This document shows, piece by piece, positions 61,891 to 64,000 of a DNA stretch of 64,000 bases. Each line of letters opens with the position of its first letter. Position 1 is the first letter of the stretch. Source of the DNA: Dama dama (lineage: Eukaryota; Chordata; Mammalia; Artiodactyla; Cervidae); contig NC_083691.1 in the NCBI RefSeq assembly GCF_033118175.1, positions 21,301,001-21,365,000 of the forward strand. Reading direction: 5' to 3'. A program made the translations under genes and the position numbers. A model generated the notes under the pieces. It made no database searches. It saw only the letters and a list, made by a program, of their open reading frames with translations, and was not told where the DNA came from.

Positions 61891-62849
61891 CCATATCCTG
61901 AAGGTCAAATAAAACTGGTCTCTAAAGAGGATTAATCTGTAGGTGAGAGAGCGAAAGTGATTTTCCTTTTCTGCATGGTTTTGGAGAGGACACCTTCAGA
62001 GGTTTAGGAGCTGAATTCTGGGCAGGTGACAGGAGACTAGGCTAGTGTGCTTAATGAACTTAAATTTTTAATTTTTAAGTAAGAACATGATTTTGGAAAC
62101 AATCTGACAGAGAAAATGCTCAGATCTTGAAGTAATTACATTAGTAGACCAAGGGAATACAGGATGATTTTTTTCATTGTCTGATATCATTTCATAATAT
62201 CTGTCCAAAATAACTAGTCAGAAATAGTGTTTTAACTATGTATATATATTCAATATATTTACCATATAGCATATACTATAGTATACATACTATTCTATAT
62301 ACTATACACCAATCTATTTACCTAACTAGTATTATAGATCAAATATTTTGATTCTATGACTAAATAAATCCTAATTTTTCTAGATGGATCCCATGGAAAA
62401 ACTTTTATTATTTAGGTACTTGATTAGGTTCACACCAATCTAGCTTTAATTTATTGCAATGTCCCCAAATCACAGTAATTTTGGGGGTGCAAAGAGATTG
62501 AAAAAAGGAAGGAGGCAGGAGCCCAATGTGGGGTTTGCTGAGGAAAATCTGTTGTAGATAAATATAGCAGGCATCACCCAGATACAGAACCAAGTCTTGG
62601 TCTTCTCTGTGGAAGATGGAGAAGGATGCAGGGCTGGAAAAGGTCACTTTTCAGAAGGAGAGCATTCCAGCCTGGCTGGTCTGGTTGGTGGGACTGTGGT
62701 TTGCACTGGCTTAGTTCATCAGACACCTGCATATTCCATCACTGTAAGTGCCAGGTTTGTGCCCAGCACTGATGGGGGTAAGGTAGAGAGTACACGGGCT
62801 CTGGCCCTCAATGGATCTGATGCTCCGTTGTGTTGCTGACTGTCAGACT
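61891..62849. other. Unassigned, with AT-rich palindromic tract
   Basis: 62240-62320 is nearly pure A/T with nested palindromes such as TATACTATAGTATA. The rest has no recognised repeat or gene. Confidence 0.5.
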
Positions 62850-62904
62850 TGATGGAAAGTTTTGATGGAAAGGTCTTTGAATGCATTTCCTCCTTTGTAA
62901 AGTA
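62850..62904 (+). mobile_element. MIR relic, first of three pieces
   Basis: TTTGAATGCATTTCCTCCTTTGTAAAG is the 'cctcagtttcctcatctgtaaaatgg' core of MIR in sense. Interrupted by a Bov-A and then by a BovB fragment. Confidence 0.55.
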
Positions 62905-63025
62905 AGTGAAGTGAAGTCGTTCAGTCATGTCCGACTCTTTGCGACCCCATGGACTGTGAGCCTGCCACACTCTTCTTCCATGGGATTTTCAAGGCAAGAA
63001 TACTGGAATGGGCTGCCATTTCCTT
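62905..63025 (-). mobile_element. Bov-A monomer inserted in MIR
   Basis: Minus-strand unit: AGTCGTTCAGTCATGTCCGA, CTTTGCGACCCCATGGACTG, AAGAATACTGGAATGGGCTG. Exact 12-bp duplication CTTTGTAAAGTA at 62893-62904 and 63026-63037. Confidence 0.96.
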
Positions 63026-63100
63026 CTTTGTAAAGTAGGGATAATGGAAATGACTTCACAGGATTGTGAAGAGGATTAGAGATGATGTGTATAAATTTGC
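63026..63100 (+). mobile_element. MIR relic, second piece
   Basis: TGTAAAGTAGGGATAATGGA then GACTTCACAGGATTGTGAAG and AGGATTAGAGATGATG continue the MIR in sense. Confidence 0.65.
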
Positions 63101-63330
63101 CCACCTGATATGAAGAGCCGACTCACTGGAAAAGACCCTGATGCTGGGAAAGATTGAAGGGAAAAGGAGAAGGGGGCAACAGAGGATGAGATAGGTAGTT
63201 AGATAGTATCACTGACTCAATGGACATGAATTTGAGCAAACTCCTGGAGATGGTGAAGGACAGAGGAGCCTGATATGCTGCAGCCCACGGGTTCACAAAG
63301 AGTCGGACACAATTTAGTGCCTGAACAATA
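63101..63330 (+). mobile_element. BovB 3' fragment inserted in MIR
   Basis: CACCTGATATGAAGAGCCGA, AAAGACCCTGATGCTGGGAA, GTCGGACACAATTTAGTGCC, ending CTGAACAATA. 5'-truncated. Flanks give no clean duplication. Confidence 0.95.
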
Positions 63331-63334
63331 TATA

Positions 63335-63390
63335 ACATAATCTGCATGGGCCTCACACAGGGTAGACACTCAATGGGTCATCAGTCTCTG
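63335..63390 (+). mobile_element. MIR relic, third piece
   Basis: GGGCCTCACACAGGGTAGAC then ACTCAATGGGTCATCAG matches the MIR 3' end ('..cttagcacagtgcctggcacatagtaggtgctcaataaat'), continuing the copy broken at 63100. Confidence 0.6.
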
Positions 63391-63476
63391 TCTCTCTCTG
63401 TCTCTGTTTCTCTCTCTGCCTCTGCCTCTCTCCCTTACACACATGCGTGTGCACACACACACACATACACACACTC
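63385..63476. repeat. (CT)n and (CA)n microsatellites
   Basis: A CT-rich tract with GTCTCTCTCTGTCTCTG-type units followed by an interrupted CA repeat. Confidence 0.95.
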
Positions 63477-63513
63477 CAAGTCCTGCTCCAATATAACAAC
63501 AAACTGTGACCTG

Positions 63514-63533
63514 TTTTTTTTTTTTTTTTTTTT
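63514..63533. repeat. T20 homopolymer
   Basis: Twenty T. It may be the tail of a minus-strand retro-insertion, but I found no flanking direct repeat. Confidence 0.9.
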
Positions 63534-63867
63534 CTATCCTTGTCATTGCTGCTGCTATAACCATGATCCACTAGGTCAGACCACTAGTGTTTACTCAAGG
63601 ATTATGTACCTACTTCCTCATAACTGAGGATATCAAGGAGGATGCCTCATCTTGAAAAGTTTTTTAAATATGTGAAATATTACTCAGCCAGAGGTCATTT
63701 TAAAATGATCTACCTTCCAGCTCTCTGTTATCAATGGAGATCTTAAAACTTTTATTTGTTCTTAATAAAGAGGTTGTAGGGTTGAGATCTTTTTTTTTTT
63801 TAATTTTTTCTCCAAGCTTCTTGGCTTCAGTTTAAACATTTTCTCTTTAAAAACATTTGCAGTATGC

Positions 63868-64000
63868 TAGTTTCCCTGGTAGTTCAGGTAGTAAAGAATT
63901 CGCCTGCATTGCAGGAGACCTGAGTTCAATCCCTGTGTTGGGAAGATCCCCTGGAGAAGGAAATGGCTACTCACTCCAGAATTCTTGCCTGGGAAGTCCC
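63868..64000 (+). mobile_element. Bov-tA SINE, cut by window end
   Basis: CTAGTTTCCCTGGTAGTTCA head, TGTTGGGAAGATCCCCTGGA, then GGCTACTCACTCCAGAATTC. The element runs beyond the last base. Confidence 0.95.

Noticed and set aside
1..64000. CRISPR arrays, phage, plasmid or bacterial operon features
   Set aside because: No regular repeat-spacer arrays and no dense gene packing; the repeat content is that of a ruminant genome.

Overview
The window is nuclear DNA of a pecoran ruminant, most likely a bovid. The basis is the repeat content: many copies of the tRNA-headed SINE Bov-tA, Bov-A monomers, one Bov-A2 dimer, and about a dozen 3' fragments of the RTE-clade LINE BovB with their TGAACTGAACTGAA tails. 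This combination is specific to ruminants. I cannot choose between cattle, bison, yak, buffalo, sheep and goat from sequence alone.

No complete protein-coding gene is visible. Almost every open frame longer than about 90 codons is a shadow of a Bov-tA, Bov-A or BovB copy, or a chance frame in AT-rich DNA. The only genuine protein relic is BovB ORF2: a 1.75 kb broken copy at 11026-12778 that keeps the reverse-transcriptase YADD motif, an in-frame C-terminal piece at 15596-16220 (minus), and several shorter tails. The only non-coding RNA gene relic is a 3'-truncated 5S rRNA pseudogene at 50369-50457. One possible terminal coding exon (14208-14359) is offered at low confidence.

Layout. 0-5 kb: old L1, L2 and MIR relics, a young-looking L1 3' end carrying a composite BovB insertion, then unassigned DNA. 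5-20 kb: BovB and Bov-tA copies among MIR, MER20 and L1M relics; the largest BovB copy is here. 20-38 kb: longer repeat-poor stretches, including two adjacent hairpins at 20.4 kb, plus a MIR broken by both a MaLR-like LTR and a BovB tail at 31.6-32.5 kb. 38-50 kb: a near full-length Bov-A2 dimer, L2 and MaLR relics, a Tigger-like DNA transposon split by a SINE, a poly(T)-only insertion and a CHR SINE. 50-64 kb: the 5S retropseudogene inside an L2, two L1 pieces in opposite orientation, a young L1 tail with a 16-bp target duplication, a CpG-rich patch at 58.2-59.0 kb, and dense BovB/Bov-tA to the right edge.

The parts do not act together as genes. What can be read is a layered insertion history: L2, MIR and L3 first, then MER20, Tigger-like, MaLR and L1M, then CHR and ruminant L1, then BovB, Bov-A and Bov-tA. 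Many younger insertions are dated relative to older ones by nesting and by target-site duplications located here base by base. Repeat family names come from recognition of their sequences, not from a database search.
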